DNA of 64,000 nucleotides from Jaapia argillacea MUCL 33604 (lineage: Eukaryota > Basidiomycota > Agaricomycetes > Jaapiales > Jaapiaceae), in NCBI GenBank assembly GCA_000697665.1, contig KL197713.1:1-64000 (forward strand), written 5' to 3'. The position numbers and the translations under genes are program-made. Below, in pieces: positions 12,787 to 26,967 of this stretch. The notes beneath the pieces were generated by a model that was given only the letters and a program-made list of their open reading frames with translations, searched no databases and was not told the DNA's origin. Within the stretch, counting starts at the first letter, position 1; each line of letters begins with the position of its first letter.

Positions 12787-15101
12787 TTAAAGCTTGCTCT
12801 CCTGCGAGTCAACATCCATCTTGTCCAACGTAGATGCCCCATTCATCAACTTCGAATCCCCTCCGTTCCACAGCCATTCTTCCACTGTCCGCTCGATCCG
12901 CTGGCGTTCGAAACCTCCGTCGACTTTCCGCACCTTTATAATCACGTCTCGCCGGCGTCTGACTTCCACTTGCTCCCCTCCACCACTTCCATCTTCCGTG
13001 CGATCCATCCAATCTCCATCAAAAGCATCTTCCCCCATTGGCCTCTGCATCCTCAACACCTTACGGTCGCTCTCCGTGGGATTGCAAGTAATCCTTGCCC
13101 ACAACCGTGGCTTGAAGTTCCGAAACCTCTCTCGGCTTTCCTCCACGCTGTTGCTGCCACTGCGCTTGCGCTTCATCGCCGGCCCAGAGCTTGACAGTTC
13201 CGCAGATGCGGCTCGCCTCTGCCCGCCTTCTTCATCGCTGGAATATCCAGACATAAGCCTCACCCTCCATCGAAGCTCTCGTGCCATCGCAGGTGGGTCT
13301 TTGATGCGATCGCCAGGGACTTGGTCTTTCGCTTCCTTTTTCGCCTGTTCTGAACCCCGCTCCATGATACGTACCTCCGACACCAGAAACGCCGCAAGCG
13401 CCTCTATGGATTCTAACAGCCGAGGTGAAAACTCTTCCTTCCCCTTTAAATCTCGAAGATATCTTTCTCCCGCGTACCAACATAACCTGTTGTACAAGTA
13501 ATGAGGGCCGGTGGGAGGGCCAAACACAAATCTCACTCACTTGGAAAACATGGGAAATCTGAATTTCTTCGGCACTTGGGTGGCGATTTCAATCTCTCGT
13601 ACTCTCAGTTCTACGCATAGTCAGACAAGTCCACGGACAACAAAAGACGTTGCGTACGCGTGATGACATTGTAAGAGTGCAGAAAGTTTCCTCCAAATAC
13701 CAAGGTGTCCACGGGGGTATACTGGAACAACTGTCAGTAGAAGGCCTTTAGCGACAGAAGAATGGCATACGACGGCATGAATCCACCCGGTCGGGATGAT
13801 CATCGTGTTTCCCGCTGTCAACTCGATCTTGATAACTTCATCAACCATATCTCCCAACCATGTGTGGCTCTGCATGTCCGTCCCCGACCATTTCTCGTAG
13901 GCAGCCAGGTTTATAGGAGTAGGTTTTACAAAATAGAAAACCTACGTACAACGTCAATGGATTTCCCCTAACGAATGAAATAGACTTACTTTAGCACCAC
14001 GGAGGATGTGATAGTACACGGACGACCCAGCAAAATCAATGTGCCAGTCCTGGATGCATTCAGATTGATGTAGCTTTGTCCATTCAGTTGCCGGATGCTT
14101 ACCGTCCAAGCCTGAGCAACGCCCATGAGACAATATAGTTGCACTTTGGGATAGGCATGTCCCTTGCCTTTCCTCGTGTTGGGCCAGAACTTTTCGACCC
14201 AATCCAGTTCCCGAACCAACTTGGGCGGAAGAACCATGTCACCCAGCTTCGTGCCAGATATTTCGAGAGATATAACGTTTCGAATTTTATCCCGTGTCTC
14301 CGGTTCGGTATTAAAGTACTCGCCCCACCTGCCCAGAGTCCACCCGGGAGACGTTGATTGTGAAGCGACGTCTAGGGATATTGGGTGAGACCCAGACGAA
14401 TAACCACAAATAAGACTCACCCATAACTTCAACAGGTGTATCCTCGCCGACAAGCTTCACCACATCCTCAACATCAAAGTCTTTCCCCGGCATCTTCATG
14501 CCCAAACCCTCGGGGCTCTCAATTACAATTGGCTCTCGCATAGCATTTTCGTCGTTCTCCAGCCATTCGTGATTAACTTCACTGCCCTTCATCCTGCGGA
14601 AATTGTCCGCCTGGATTGGTTTTCCTTCGAGCATACGCAACCACCTGTTGGGATCGGAGCCCACGCCGGCGTGGAGGTTTGCATAGTCTTGTTGGGTCCT
14701 CTTGCGAGAGGATTTACGAGCAGGGGCCTTGAGTGTGACAGTGCGGGAGGGATCTTTGGCCAAACAGTCTTCACAAAACCTAAGTTGGCAATCAAGGAGT
14801 GGTCAAAGAGTTTAATAGGAGCCGCCACGAACCACTTGTCAATTCTTTCCAAGTCGCCTCCATCACCAGCACAACGCCAATGATACCAAGTTTTACAAGA
14901 GTCACACCTGACCCAGTTTTCCTTGTCTGCGGCATTCCATTCAGCGGTTTGGTTGCTCGTACACGCAGGACAAGAGTCTTGTTGTGATCTTGACGCTGGC
15001 TTGTCGATGTTGGGTGGAGGAGAAGTATGCTCAGGGTCTACTGACGGCTCTGGCGACTTTTGGGCGGTGGAACGAGTGACACGACGTCGACCTCGGACCA
15101 T
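12787..15101 (-). CDS. JHD1: PHD finger and JmjC-domain histone demethylase (JHD1/KDM2 type)
   Basis: Nuclear Fe(II)/2-oxoglutarate dioxygenase predicted to demethylate H3K36. It opens [11 protein letters not shown], then a PHD finger ([24 protein letters not shown], with the closing Cys in the next exon). A JHD1-type linker follows ([28 protein letters not shown]). The JmjC core has [20 protein letters not shown], giving two iron ligands (H, D) and the cosubstrate Lys, and [13 protein letters not shown], giving the third His. The C-terminal region has [13 protein letters not shown] and a charged, probably disordered tail ending in DSQESKL. At least seven introns are evident. The JmjC centre looks complete, so activity is expected. 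It lies downstream of PGK1 on the same strand, 221 bp away. Confidence 0.9.
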
Positions 15102-15322
15102 CTTCAGCCAAAGTAACCGTATTTACGCTGTCGATGGGTGAGACGCGCTCTGCTCTCTAATCCAATGTTTCCTCCGTCAGGGGTTTGCCGTTTTCGGCAT
15201 CAGACCTTCCACGGCTTGACTCTAATTTCTGGTAAAGTATCCTACATCTACCTTATACGTTACACCTATAATGAAGTCCTCTTACAACTGATCATTCTTC
15301 GTCGAAAATTCATTCCCGCCGG

Positions 15323-16960
15323 TTACTTTTCGCTCAGCTCAGCCACACCAGGGAGAGTCTGTAATATTTTGTTCAGCGTTGCCGCTCGTGCGAACGAGGA
15401 GCCGAAATATCTCACCTTGCCCTCCAGGAGTTCAAGACTGGCACCTCCGCCGGTGCTCACATGGCTCAGCTTTTCTTCTGCGCCATACTGAGCCACAACT
15501 GTGGCTGTGTCACCCCCGCCAACAATCACGACGGCTCCATTCTTTGCAGCCTCGATGTTCGCATCAAGGAGAGATTTTGAACCCTCAGCAAAGGCAGGGA
15601 ACTCGAATACACCAGGAGGTCTGAATGATCGTCAATACCACGAACCGCGAGTTCACATGGACTGACTAACCCGTTCCAGAGAATGGTCTTCGCCTCCAAG
15701 ACTGTAGTGCGGAAGAGTTCACGACTCTTCGGCCCAGCATCGAGACCCATCCATCCGTCAGGAATGCCTTCCGAGTCGGAAGCAGTGCCAGTCTGAACCA
15801 GTGGTTAGATGGTGGCAGATGATCTGTAATGGAACACGAGTGTTTACCTGGGCGTTCTTGTCGAATTTGTCGGCAGTAACATAGTCGACTGGGAAAACAA
15901 GCTTGACATTGTTCTTCTTGGCCTTCTCTACCAGGGCAGCCACTTTTTCTGATCCAGGTGCGTCAAACAAGGAATTGCCGATCTTCACAGGGTCCAAAAT
16001 TAACTAGTGCTCCCACCATAATCGGTGCGACTTGGCTCACCGATACATTCTCCAAAGTCTTCTTGAAGGTGAATGCCATGCCACCACAGATGATCAACGA
16101 GTTGACCTTGGACAAATTTAGACCGTGTCGCACAGATGACTTGCATTCTCCTCACCTTGTCAAGCATATTGTCGATCAGCTGGATCTTGTCGGACACCTT
16201 CGCACCGCCGAGAATGGCGAGGAATGGCCTTTCGGGATGTTCCAAAGCCTTGGCGAAGAACTCGAGCTCCTTCTTGACCAAGAAACCTGCCGCTCGCTGG
16301 GGAAGTTTCACGCCGACCATACTGGAATGCGCGCGATGGGCGGTACCAAATGCATCGTTGACATAGATATCCCCAAGTCTTGTGAGCCCTTCCCTGAACT
16401 CGGCGACCTTGGTGGGATCGGCCTTGGTTTTTGTGCCATCCTTGTTCTTGACGGAGCCTTCTTCCTCGATGTGGAATCGCAAGTTTTCAAGCAGGATGAC
16501 GGATCCAGGAGAAGCGGAATTAACAGCCTGTTCGACATCGGGTCCGACGCAGTCCTTGAGGAACGTGACTGGCGACCCGAGCTGTTTCTGGAGCTCGTGG
16601 GATACAGGTTCCAGGGAATACTTGGCAACGACTTTACCATCGGGACGGCCGAGATGGGACATGAGGGTAACGACTGTAGCTCCTGTGAGAGATACTGCAA
16701 TGAGAGATGAACTCCGCCTCGATGGCAAGATGGACGCTACCGTTCGCAAGTGCATACTTGATCGTTGGCAAGGCGGCTACGATACGCTGGATGAATAAAG
16801 CGAGATCAGTGGGAGGTCGAGGAGATATGTGGACTTGGATACGGACGGCAGGGTTAGTGATATGACCATCTTGCATGGGGACATTGAAGTCGACGCGGAT
16901 GAGGACGCGCTTGCCCTTGAGGTCAACGTCAGTGATCGCGAGTTTCTTTGAGAGAGACAT
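15323..16960 (-). CDS. PGK1: Phosphoglycerate kinase
   Basis: Glycolytic enzyme making ATP from 1,3-bisphosphoglycerate in the cytosol. The start at 16960 gives [20 protein letters not shown]. Motifs along the chain are [60 protein letters not shown] and the nucleotide-binding [10 protein letters not shown], then [16 protein letters not shown]. The last intron (about 15352-15408) lies between [11 protein letters not shown] and the final [10 protein letters not shown]; reading through it also stays open but inserts a non-family stretch. Other introns fall near 16850, 16690, 16120, 16010, 15810 and 15650. It is head-to-head with the small coiled-coil gene, with 189 bp between starts. This is an essential single-copy gene in most fungi. 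Confidence 0.97.
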
Positions 16961-17149
16961 GGGGGATGAATCGATGAAGAGTCTCTGGCAATCCGACCTT
17001 ACTTATAACCTTTTGCCACAGCTTACCTGAATAGCCCGCGATATCTAACATTGATTTTCCCACGGCTGCATCCTGGTCTCGTCCGTTTGCAATCCGACAG
17101 GCTCTCCTTCGTCCCTTATCCCGCCGTACACAAGTCGAGACTTGCCACC

Positions 17150-17956
17150 ATGCCAGAATCCCAAAACTCCCTCGGTCTCGATTTCAAGGACTTAAAAATC
17201 CAGGACTCAGTCAACCATGTGCCAGAAGGAGAAATGTCGCCACAAGCTGCTCCCACCAATCAGGCTACGAACGAGCAGGAGCCAGAGAACCCCCCACAAG
17301 AATCGCCGTTGAAACCTGACGCAGACTTGGCCAAGGGCGAGCCCAAGGAGAAGAAGAAGCCGTATGTCAACCCAGACCGCGTCAAGACTGGAGGAGCCCA
17401 GCGAGTGAGTCCTTGCCAGAACACGTCGGTCATAAGCTCACAGGGTGCAGGATAAACTCAGTGAGGAAGAGCTTGCTGAGCGTATGAATCGTATTCGAGA
17501 ACAGAATGAGAAGATAAAGCAACGAAGAATCGTACGTTCAAGTTTTCCTCACGAGTGCATAACAACCGACTCCCTTCGTAGGACGTCCAAGCAGACGAGG
17601 AAGCCTTCAAGAAGACCCAGGAAGCTGAGCGCGCCAAACTCGCTCAGAGTCGTAAGGTACAGGAACATATCAACCGCACTCGAGAACAAAATGCGCAGAG
17701 AAAGATGGACAAGATACAAAGTAGAGAATGGGATTCCGGAAAGAAAACCAACGAGTGGAAGCATGCAAAACCTGCCGGCGAGGAGTCGAGCACTCAATCT
17801 CCGACCAGGGCCAACCGAGGGACTCCTCGGGGTGGCGGCCGTGGTGGGGGATCTACGCGAGGACCAAAGTCACCAACAAGACAAGCCATCGAAACGAGTG
17901 GAGACCATGCGGCGACTTTAGATCCGGTCACCACTCCACCCCCCGCTGCATCTTGA
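17150..17956 (+). CDS. Small charged coiled-coil protein with RG/G-rich tail (CCDC9-like)
   Basis: Three exons: 17150 to about 17404, about 17452-17531 and about 17581-17956, giving roughly 235 residues. The N-terminus is acidic and Pro-rich with a predicted short amphipathic segment (LGLDFKDLKIQ). The middle is a coiled coil of repeated RxxEQNxK units (ERMNRIREQNEKIKQRR and EHINRTREQNAQRKMDK). The C-terminus is low complexity with a Gly/Arg patch (RGTPRGGGRGGGSTRG), typical of RNA-binding proteins. It resembles the animal CCDC9 family in layout only, so RNA-linked function is a guess. It sits head-to-head with PGK1. Confidence 0.7.
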
Positions 17957-18553
17957 ACCACATCTGACCATCGTGAGTTCAGCATCTGATGCGCCACTAC
18001 CACTGCAGCTAATCCTTCCATCACAGTTGTTGCTCATATCATTAATTTCCCTTACCCGTATTGCTCTTACCACTCGCCTCCTCCAAGTTGCCTTCTGTTG
18101 AACAGAGGCGACGACGATGTCTCCACTCCACTGACTTGACGACCCTAGAGTTGGGTATGTGTCTTCTCAGACGATAAGTTGGACATGAGCTCATTCGTCT
18201 CCCAGGCCTGATTGTCTGCCACATGCGTCCTTATTCATGGTTCTTCACCCTCCTCCTCGTGGGCACTGTTCAGTAAGTTATCTCTCGAGCCCTAAATTCC
18301 CTCAAAGCCGCTCACTCACGATCCATCAGTAGCGCGTGTGTAGAATAGCTTTCCTGATCGATGTTTACGATGTCGCATATTCCTCAGCTGTTGCCAGACC
18401 CATGTAATGAAATGAGATACGACTTGTGACCAAGTTCACAACATTCCTAGTTAGGAATTGTCTTCAGGACTCTTTTTTCTTTCAGTATCAGCCTCTTCTG
18501 TTCCCTTCAATTTGTTCACAAGCTGTGCCCTTTCTCTCCCTTCTGCTTCAACG
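17957..18553. other. Intergenic stretch, 597 bp
   Basis: Lies between the coiled-coil gene and SDA1, both on the plus strand. It probably holds the 3' leader of the first and the promoter of the second. The only coding hint is a two-exon micro-ORF at 18223-18348 (22 codons, hydrophobic, with good splice signals), described under findings. Nothing else stands out. Confidence 0.4.
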
Positions 18554-21178
18554 ATGGGTCGCGGTGTACTTCTGACATCCAACCTGCCACAATTACAAAA
18601 TCTCATTAAACGAGATCCCACTGGATACAAGGAGGAATTCTTGCAGCAATGGAATCACTACACCAGCATCCGTCAGATTTTCCAAATCAATCCCGATGAA
18701 CAAGCCCACCATTTTCGAGAGCTGGTGTCTTTCATATCGCAAGTCGCCTCTTGTTACCCCAAGGAGACCGCAGACTTTCCCACTCAGCTGTCCTCCCTGC
18801 TCCTTGAAAACTATGGAACACTGTCTCCCGACACTAGGAAAACTCTCGTTCAGAACCTAGTTATGCTCCGCAACAAGGATGTCATAACATCCATCGAGTT
18901 CGTACACCTTCCCTCCTTGGATCCATACGGCTGATGTTGTCCCTGGCAGACTCCTGAAGACGTTGTTCCCACTTTTGCCCCGCACCACATCTTCCACCCT
19001 CCGAGCATCCATCCGCAAGACAATTCTTTCTGATATCAGAAATGCCAACATGCGGACGAAGAACCACAAGCTAAACCGCGCCGTTCAAGCCATGTTATTC
19101 GGAATGGTCGAGCGGGGTATGGAAGCCCAAGTAGTTGGGGATAAGGGCAAAGCCCGAGCTGCACGGACAGCGAATGGGGGGAGCACTGGTCATGGAGAGG
19201 AAGCAATGTGGGCCGTTGTATTGACCAAGGAGCTCTGGCGCAAAGGTGTCTGGTGAGTATCCTCCAGAGATGCCGTCGGGAAGTTTATTCATTTGAGCTG
19301 GTAGGTCGGACGCAAAATCTGTGTCGATCATCGCTCTAGGTTGTTTCCATCCAGTCACCAAGGTTCAAAGTGCTTCCATCCACTTTTTCCTGGGGAGCGA
19401 CGAGGAGAAGGAGGATAGCGACGAAGACGACGACGACGTATGTTGACTCTCTCTTCCATTTCTCTATGCTATCCCATTTACGGGCTTGGTCCAGGGCCCC
19501 GATGTCAAATCCCTGCAGCACCGAAGGGAAATCAATAAGAAGACTCGAAGTGGCGACAAAAAACTTCAAAGAACCATGAAGTCCGTCAAGAAGGTTTGTG
19601 TTTCCGTTCTCTCGCCGTGGAATGGATGTTCAATACGATAACACCAGAAAAGACAAAACAAGAAGCAAGAAATAGCGGCCAACTTCCCCGCGTTGCAGCT
19701 TCTCAACGACCCCCAGACATTCGCCGAAAAGCTATATGATCTTCTGAACCGCCACGACAAGCGTTATTCACTTGACCACAAAGTCTTGATGATGCAACTC
19801 CTGTCCCGAGTCATGGGAGCTCATAAGCTTTGCGTCCTGGCGTTTTACACCTACATTGTGAAATATCTCAACCACCACCAGCTTCAGGTCCCGGCGATCT
19901 TGGCTTCACTGGCTCAATCTGTTCACGACCTGACGCCACCCGACGTCCTGACTCCTGTGGTCCGAAAACTGGCACAGGAGTTCGTTCACCCAGGAGTTGG
20001 TGGCGAGGTCATAGCTGCGGGATTGAATTCCATTAGAGAACTGTGTAGGAGACAACCTTGGGCGATGGAGGAAGATTTGCTGGGAGACTTGATCGAATAC
20101 AGGAAAAGCCGTGACAAAGCCGTTACTTCCGCTGCAAGAGGCTTGTTACAGCTGTACCGTGAAGTGAACCCTGGCATGTTAAAGAGGAGGGAACGAGTAC
20201 GTCTGGCTTCGCTTCCCCCGTTTCGCTGTGGTACTCATCTCTTGTAGGGAAAAGAGGCTAGTATGGGTATGGCAAAAGGCAAGGAGCCTTTGCCATTCGG
20301 CCACAGCACTCAAGCTGCTATAGACATCGAGGGACTTTCGGTATGTTGACGCGTCGTTAATTCTATCCCTGGAACTAAGGTATTATATCTTTTTAGTTAC
20401 TGGAAGATCACCTGCAGCAACTGCGGGAAGAGGAAGGAATCAACTCCGCCGATGAAGAAGAAGCCGACGCGGCAGCGTGGGACCGATGGGAGGTAGAAAC
20501 GGACTCCTCAGAGGAATCGTCTGATTCTGGTGGATGGATGGACGTTGACTCGGATGGGGATGATAACCTCGACATTAGCGATAGCGAGGATGAGGCGGAG
20601 AGGTCGAAGAATCTCCCAGAGGCTGACGTAGTAGACGACTCGCAAGCTCAACGAGTGTCAACTTTGGCAACAACAAAGGTTTTTACACTCCTCTTTCGTG
20701 CTTCCTCCTTCTCACATTGTTGTAGATCCTCACGCCCGCAGACTTTGCGCTACTCAATGATCTTCGAATCAAAGCGGCGACAAAGGCAGTTGAGAGTGGT
20801 GGAGGGTCTGCCGCGAAACGCAAACTTGCTACCCTTGAATCCAAAAGGGCCGCCGCAGCAGCAGCAGGAAACCCTGAGGACACCTTCATTTCTGAGATGG
20901 ATATCCTGGGACCTCGAAAGAAGGCGAAGGCCGACTACGCAGAAAGAATCGCGTCCATAGAGAAGGGGAGAGAAGGTCGCGAGAAATTCGGTTCCATGAA
21001 GGGTAAGAAGAACAAGGAGACACCGAGCAGCACTACCAACAGGGAGAAGGCCCGGAACAAACCGATTATGATGATTCTAGGGAGCGGAAAGGTGAGGGGC
21101 AAGAAGAAGGCTTCACTCCGAGAGAAACAGCAGAAGTTGAGGGCGCATATTGAGAGAGCCAAGAAGTCCAATCATTGA
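18554..21178 (+). CDS. SDA1: Ribosome biogenesis protein Sda1
   Basis: Nucleolar and nuclear protein needed for 60S subunit maturation and export and for G1 progression. It opens MGRGVLLTSNLPQLQNLIKR, then YKEEFLQQWNHYTS, PKETADFPTQLSSLL and RKTLVQNLVMLRNKD, matching the family N-terminus. The central part has WRKGVWSDAKSVSIIALGCF and AANFPALQLLNDPQTFAEKL. The HEAT-like middle has FYTYIVKYLNHHQLQVP and PDVLTPVVRKLAQEFVHPG. An acidic stretch (WDRWEVETDSSEESSDSGG) precedes the basic tail (KGKKNKETPSST, KARNKPIMMILGSGKVRGKK). About eight introns of 50-65 nt are visible. A GCC/GCA run near 20850 encodes a short poly-Ala. It is tail-to-tail with the Nudix gene, 79 bp apart. Confidence 0.94.
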
Positions 21179-21257
21179 GGGCGATGTACTGGTGGTATGT
21201 CTAGGCTGCTCCATTACAACGAAACGTACGGAATATTTGCTTTCCTGGGGCGAAGTC

Positions 21258-22572
21258 CTAGAACAGTTCTCCCTTGGAGATTCTGACGGCCATATCGTAT
21301 CCAGCCGCGAAGTGAGACAAACGAGCGTCGACGACGTAACCCTGCCACCACAACTGTAAGACTCTTGCATTGCACTCGGTGTTGAGAAGTTGAGATTGGA
21401 TACCTTCTTGTCGTAAGCTAATGGAGAAATTATCAATACAGAATCCGCCATCGTTTGCAGTGGATCTTGACCCACCTTTCAGCTCTTCGTTCAGCTTTGC
21501 AAGCTCTACAACTCGCTTCACGATATATTCACCCGCGTCCAATTTTTGCTCCGACGTTTCAAGTTCACCTGGGAACGATACGTTGACCGCAACGAGTTTC
21601 TGCAGGATGAATGAAGACCATTAATCACCGCCATTCTCTATGTCTTAATAGGATCTCTCACCATATTCGCTGTGGTCATTCCTACGAGCAAAAGTGGCAA
21701 AGGTAAGTTGGTATCTGGGGTGTGGAAGGCACACACCAGGGTCACTAAATATTACTGGACTGGACTCCATGATCTTGTCACCGACATAGCCAGTTTCTTC
21801 CTTCAACTCACGGATAGCAGCTTGCTCGGCGGTTTCTCCTTCGTCGATCAAGCCTACGAAATTCAAACTATCAGGCTTGCCCTGCGACTAGAAAAGCTGG
21901 GAGATCAATGAGGGCGAAACGATAGCGCACCTGCGGGAAGTTCTGTACTACCAATGAAGCATCACCCAAATTAGCACAACATAAATGCACCCCAGAAGAG
22001 ATTGGGAACATACCGATGCAGATGTTATCGAGGGGGGGTCGGTACTGCTCAATGATGACGGTTGAGAGAGGGAATGCGTTCGACTTTGAGCGGAGAAGGG
22101 CTATGACAGCGACGGCTGCGTCCGCACAAGCAGAGTTGGAGATCAATGACAATCCGTTGGTAACCTGGAGATAATGAGGGCGAACCATCTATTCCTGAGG
22201 ACCCTCTAGTCTTGCGTTCAGCGACTTCCCATGTTCTCTACAGCGCACCAGGAGCGAGTCACGTCTGCTGAGTGTTGAGAGTATAATAAACAGGCTCACA
22301 TCCTTCCCCTGCTCGTCCTGGTAGTGGATCCGTTTCAAAGTGACCCATCTACCATCGTCCATCAGCTTCAAGACACTGAGGAGAGACACGCAAATGTACC
22401 TAGCATCAGAAGCGGAGAGTTCCTCCTTTGAAATGACCTTTGGGTCGGGCATGGGTGTTTGTATCAGGGATCTGGTATGGTGCGGAGGTTTGGGAGACAG
22501 CTGCAAGTGTCTGATTGTCCTTGAGAGGAGACCGTGGCTGAAGCGCCGTGATATCATAGCCCAAGGCGCCAA
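21258..22572 (-). CDS. YSA1: Nudix ADP-sugar diphosphatase (Ysa1/NUDT5 family)
   Basis: Hydrolyses ADP-ribose and related ADP-sugars to AMP and sugar phosphate. The Nudix box is [20 protein letters not shown] followed by TGY, with the metal-binding REXXEE core intact. Upstream are [23 protein letters not shown] and [11 protein letters not shown]; downstream is [16 protein letters not shown], as in NUDT5. Two microexons are required. One at 21931-21942 (12 nt) supplies ELPAG; one at 21404-21417 (14 nt) joins EELKAY to DKKLWWQGY. The N-terminus from 22572 ([19 protein letters not shown]) is basic and lacks acidic residues, as in mitochondrial presequences; a Met at 22452 ([11 protein letters not shown]) would give a cytosolic form. 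It lies 158 bp downstream of GAL7. Confidence 0.9.
21404..21417 (-). other. 14-nt microexon in YSA1
   Basis: Flanked on the minus strand by a 58-nt intron (upstream) and a 50-nt intron (downstream), each with GT-AG ends. Together the introns are 108 nt, a multiple of three, so read-through also stays open and hides the exon. With it the protein reads [20 protein letters not shown], matching the spacing in relatives. Confidence 0.75.
21931..21942 (-). other. 12-nt microexon in YSA1
   Basis: Sequence AACTTCCCGCAG on the minus strand, between introns 21943-22013 and 21854-21930. It encodes the LPA of the ELPAGLIDEGE motif, with the Glu and Gly codons split across the junctions. The motif is conserved just before the Nudix box, which makes the exon necessary. 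Confidence 0.8.
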
Positions 22573-22730
22573 CGAACTGCTTGGGCTCGTTGTACTCGTG
22601 AACGTCGTGAATCCGTGGGCACACAGTACATTACGTTCTCAACTTCTCACAGAATGAACACGGATCACGATATCCATATTTCTACAATGACAAAACTCTG
22701 CATGGTCCTCCCCCGTCGCTCGTCCAAACA

Positions 22731-24089
22731 TTAGGGGTGATCGGAAGTCCCATCTACTTTGAGGTCCAAGTAATGTACCTCCGAGCAATCCCTCAACCTC
22801 TGCGCTGCCTGTTCAGGCGTCAGATCCCTCTGGGGTTCGGCCATCAACTCGAACCTAGAAACCGAACGGACTCAGTCCCGAAACGCTCCAACCACAAGAT
22901 GAAGGCTTACCCAACGAGGAACTTGCGGACAGTCGCGCTCCGCAACAGCGGTGGTGTAAAATGCAGATGGAGATGTGCAATATTCCCTTCATCGTCTTCT
23001 GGAGAAGAATGAGGATCTTGGGGAGGAACCGGACGTTGGTGGATCCCCATAGAGTAAGCGAAGGAGCAAGAGAAAAGATTATCGTATCGTTTGGTCATGC
23101 GGGACATGATGTCTGCGAAAGAGGCCTTCTCTGATGGGTTGAGGTGGGCGATAGAGGGGATGTGCCTCCTGTACGGGAGGACTATGGGGTAATAAGAGGC
23201 GTGAAGGGAAACGGTGAAGAGGGAAAAACTGACGAAGGACCTCGAATGGCCATATCGCCCACCAAGGCACGAGGGCGACCCAATGGTCATTTTTCACCAC
23301 CACCCTTCCCTCGCTTTCCGCGACACCCATCTCGAAATGCACGTATTCACACAACAGACAGGGCCTTCCTTTGGGGCCTTTGGGTGCATCAGACGGAGGC
23401 AGGGAGGAGAGGGAGTACCGTTGGAGGGACGACAGTTCAGCAGCTGGGATGGAAGGGACCGTGGAGAGGGACCAAACTTGACCGTGCGGGTGGGGATTGG
23501 AGCAACCCATCATAGCACCTTTGTTCTGGCGGTTCTTTCAGTGGCGGGAAGGGATCGATGGTAGATCGAGCTCACCTCGAATATTTGGACGTAGTTGATG
23601 CCTTCCTGAGCACCTCGCTTGTAGTAAACGGCGATCCATTCATCAATCACCTTTTCGATGTCCACCAAGTCGAGTCTCGCCAGAGTCAGGTCATGCTTCG
23701 GATGAAAGCAGAGGACATCGCATGCACCTTGCACAGGCTCTGTAGTCAAAAGGGGGTGGGGAGCGGCAGGTGCGACAGGGCCAGGAGGAGGCAAAACGGC
23801 AGCAAAATCATTCTCGAATACCATGGTATTGTCGTAGACGGCGTTCTGGAGACCGCCGGCACGAGAATTACCTGGACAGAGGTAGCAAGCAGGGTCGTAG
23901 GACGGGAGAATGGATGATTGGGGAGGTTCTACTTGGCCCAGCCACGGACGCTTGGTGCGATGTGGGGAGACTAGGACATGTTCTCCCGTGAGGGGATTAT
24001 CTGTGTGATAGTGTCAGATAAGTTCCCTCTAGTTCCTGACAAGTCAACTCACATCTGCGGTGGGGATGTGTGGATGGATCGAAGTGCAT
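22731..24089 (-). CDS. GAL7: Galactose-1-phosphate uridylyltransferase
   Basis: Leloir-pathway enzyme exchanging UDP between glucose-1-P and galactose-1-P. The start at 24089 gives MHFDPSTHPHRRYNPLTGEH, followed by LVSPHRTKRPW and CYLCPGN. The nucleotide-binding and catalytic region contains [39 protein letters not shown] and HGQVWS, so the active-site His-Pro-His is intact. CEYVHFEM and WVALVPWWAIWPFE follow. The C-terminus has FELMAEPQRDLTPEQAA and ends in VHYLDLKVDGTSDHP. Five or more introns are present, for example near 24030, 23560 and 23080. It is head-to-head with DDX41 (167 bp). No GAL1 or GAL10 lies in this window, so no GAL cluster is seen here. Confidence 0.94.
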
Positions 24090-24256
24090 GTCGAGGACGA
24101 AGTGGGGGGAAAAGGATGGATGCCATGGCTGGGTATAATACTTAATGCTTAAACGTTCGTTGGGATGGGAGCCAGTCAGTATCTACCGGACCGTGCTTAG
24201 GGCCGTGGGAAGGACACTCAGCAGCGGAACAGGGTGACCTTGTCAGTTTCTCTCTC

Positions 24257-26606
<2,350 letters not shown>

Positions 26607-26967
26607 TGGACTATTTGAGTATTTTCACTTTTGTCGTTTCCTGTGCACTGTATCTGTAGAGCGAGTTTGCAGTATCGAAGAGGATACATCCTTTCATCTC
26701 TTCAACTGTCGTTCTCCGAGGGAACACTGAGTTCCATCCACCTCTAATTTGAGATGAGTATCTCGATGCCTGCAATATTGGTGGGACCCACCCAGCCTGA
26801 AGGCCTGACCTGACCCATCATCCACCACAAAGTCCGTGACGGTCGAGTTTTGCGACATGCACCCTCCCTGGAACTCCGTCAATGACCCCCTCACTTCCCG
26901 GTCGCAAATCGAAAACCGATACGCTATATAGCTAGCATGGCAGGTTGCGACTGCATCCACTATCGCA
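26607..26967. promoter_or_regulatory. Intergenic region with likely TATA box upstream of the LigB gene
   Basis: 361 bp between DDX41 and the LigB-type gene, both on plus. A TATATA at 26925-26930 sits 38 bp upstream of the LigB start, so its leader may be very short. An ATG at 26937 opens a 14-codon frame that overlaps the LigB start in another phase; it may lie upstream of the transcript start. Confidence 0.35.

Noticed and set aside
16000-16755. Plus-strand 250-codon frame over PGK1
   Set aside because: It is antisense to well-conserved PGK exons and has no family content.
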